A stretch of DNA of 5,909 bases. Origin: Bacteroidales bacterium (GTDB lineage Bacteria > Bacteroidota > Bacteroidia > Bacteroidales > F082). The first letter of the stretch is position 1, and every line of letters begins with the position of its first letter. Under the pieces are notes generated by a model. The model did no database searches. It worked only from the letters and a program-made list of their open reading frames with translations, and was not told where the DNA came from. The position numbers and the translations under genes were made by a program. The stretch covers positions 1 to 5,909 of the forward strand of contig CAAGMM010000451.1 in NCBI GenBank assembly GCA_900771045.1, written 5' to 3'. Of this stretch, positions 4,996 through 5,909 are shown piece by piece.

Positions 4996-5909
4996 ATGAG
5001 GAGGGTTTTTTCAATTTTGACGGTTGTCTTTGTGCTTTCGACGCAGTTTGCGAGAGCCGACGAGGGAATGTGGATTCCGATGCTGCTTCAGGCCAACGAG
5101 CAGGATATGCAGGCTATGGGGATGAGAATCACGGCTGAGGACATTTATTCGATAAACCACGGCAGTCTGAAGGATGCCGTCGTGAAGTTCGGCAGCGGAT
5201 GCACGGGCGAAATCGTCAGTGCGCAAGGGCTTCTCTTCACAAATCATCATTGCGGTTTCGGCTCTATTCAGAGGCACAGCAGCATTGAGCACGATTATCT
5301 TACGGACGGTTTCTGGTCTATGTCGATGGATGAGGAGCTGCCATGCCCCTGGCTCACGGTGACGATGATGAAGAAGATGGAAGACGTCACGGGACAGGTG
5401 CTTGCCGGCGTTTCTGATGAGACATCCGAAGAGGAACGCGCACAAATCGTCAAGGACAACATCGCCTCATTGAAGGAAAAGGCGGCCGCCGAGTCGGGAT
5501 ATGATATTCAAATCGTGCCGTTTTATCTTGGTAATGAATACTATATGATTTATAACGAGATTTTCAGGGACATACGTTTCGTCGGCGCACCGCCTTCAAA
5601 TATCGGCAAATTCGGCGGCGATACCGACAACTGGGTCTGGCCTCGCCACACCGGCGATTTCTCAGTCTTCCGCATTTATGTCGGCCCCGACGGAAAACCG
5701 GCCAAATACAGCCCCGAAAACAAGCCTTATTCGCCCGGGAAATTTCTTCCCGTCTCGATAAAAGGCGTTGAAGAAGGCGATTTCACATTCGTTTTCGGCT
5801 ATCCGGGACACACTAACGAATATTTCGTCTCGACCGCCGTCGCGCAGGAAGCTGACGTGATTTATCCGATCGCCACAGACCTCCGCGGCCAGATTCTGAA
5901 CATCTACAA
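4996..5909 (+). CDS. S46-family dipeptidyl peptidase (DPP7/DPP11-like), N-terminal 304 residues, 3' end outside the window
   Basis: A secreted serine exopeptidase that removes dipeptides from the N-terminus of peptides in the periplasm, feeding amino-acid fermentation. The first 21 residues are a signal peptide: MRR, a hydrophobic core (VFSILTVVFVLS), and a likely cleavage after ARA before DEGMW. The mature N-terminus DEGMWIPMLL is characteristic of S46. The chymotrypsin-like half is visible: GCTGEIVSAQGLLFTNHHCG (68-87) carries the presumed catalytic His85. FGGDTDNWVWPRHTGDFSVF (206-225) carries the family hallmark, with D221 the likely catalytic Asp. FVFGYPGHTNEY (265-276) follows. The catalytic Ser, and the residue separating DPP7 (hydrophobic preference) from DPP11 (Asp/Glu preference), lie beyond the window. 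Full proteins are about 700 residues, so over half is missing, and specificity cannot be assigned. No Shine-Dalgarno precedes the ATG; an AGGAGG lies just after it in codons 2-3 and is probably incidental. Confidence 0.95.
   Translation, partial: MRRVFSILTVVFVLSTQFARADEGMWIPMLLQANEQDMQAMGMRITAEDIYSINHGSLKDAVVKFGSGCTGEIVSAQGLLFTNHHCGFGSIQRHSSIEHDYLTDGFWSMSMDEELPCPWLTVTMMKKMEDVTGQVLAGVSDETSEEERAQIVKDNIASLKEKAAAESGYDIQIVPFYLGNEYYMIYNEIFRDIRFVGAPPSNIGKFGGDTDNWVWPRHTGDFSVFRIYVGPDGKPAKYSPENKPYSPGKFLPVSIKGVEEGDFTFVFGYPGHTNEYFVSTAVAQEADVIYPIATDLRGQILNIY

Noticed and set aside
4999..5004. AGGAGG as a Shine-Dalgarno site for a later start of the S46 gene
   Set aside because: It lies after the ATG in codons 2-3, which encode the Arg-Arg of the signal peptide. 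A later start would lose the positive n-region, and this phylum makes little use of Shine-Dalgarno sites.
5011..5445. 144-residue minus-strand frame antisense to the S46 peptidase
   Set aside because: Lies opposite the signal peptide and catalytic His region of a clear S46 gene. His/Arg-rich and without recognisable domains.
1..5909. CRISPR arrays, insertion sequences, phage genes or a novel defence system
   Set aside because: No regularly spaced repeats, transposase-like frames or terminal inverted repeats were seen. All larger frames belong to known housekeeping or metabolic families.

Overview
The window looks like chromosomal DNA of a Bacteroidota bacterium, most likely of the order Bacteroidales. 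Two things point there. Several genes are preceded by the TAnnTTTG -7 box of the Bacteroidetes primary sigma factor, and Shine-Dalgarno sequences are mostly absent. The last gene is an S46 dipeptidyl peptidase, a family typical of this phylum. Base composition is moderate, with very AT-rich intergenic regions.

Left end (1-490): the tail of an XRE-type helix-turn-helix gene resembling HigA antitoxins runs in from outside the window. About 200 non-coding bases follow, then a tRNA-Ala(GGC) gene on the minus strand with its own promoter and an intrinsic terminator. Centre-left (about 491-2659, plus strand): a complete single-chain iron-sulfur L-serine dehydratase is closed by a strong terminator. 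After it comes a separately promoted LysE/RhtB-type membrane transporter. Centre-right (2677-4913, minus strand): yraN (UPF0102) and recJ form a probable two-gene unit, with recJ converging on the transporter across a 17-base gap. Right end (4996-5909, plus strand): the N-terminal half of a secreted S46 peptidase, divergent from yraN and running off the window.

Functionally this is mostly housekeeping and amino-acid/peptide metabolism. The S46 enzyme would release dipeptides in the periplasm, and serine dehydratase would turn serine into pyruvate and ammonia. The transporter may export an amino acid or related small molecule. RecJ is a 5'-3' single-strand exonuclease in recombination and repair, and YraN is a nuclease-fold protein of poorly defined role.

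I found no convincing sign of an undescribed system. The points most worth a second look are a 12-base tandem duplication that gives recJ two successive in-frame stop codons, and the interleaved divergent yraN/S46 promoters. The cut-off HigA-like gene next to the 3' side of the tRNA also deserves a look with more flanking sequence.
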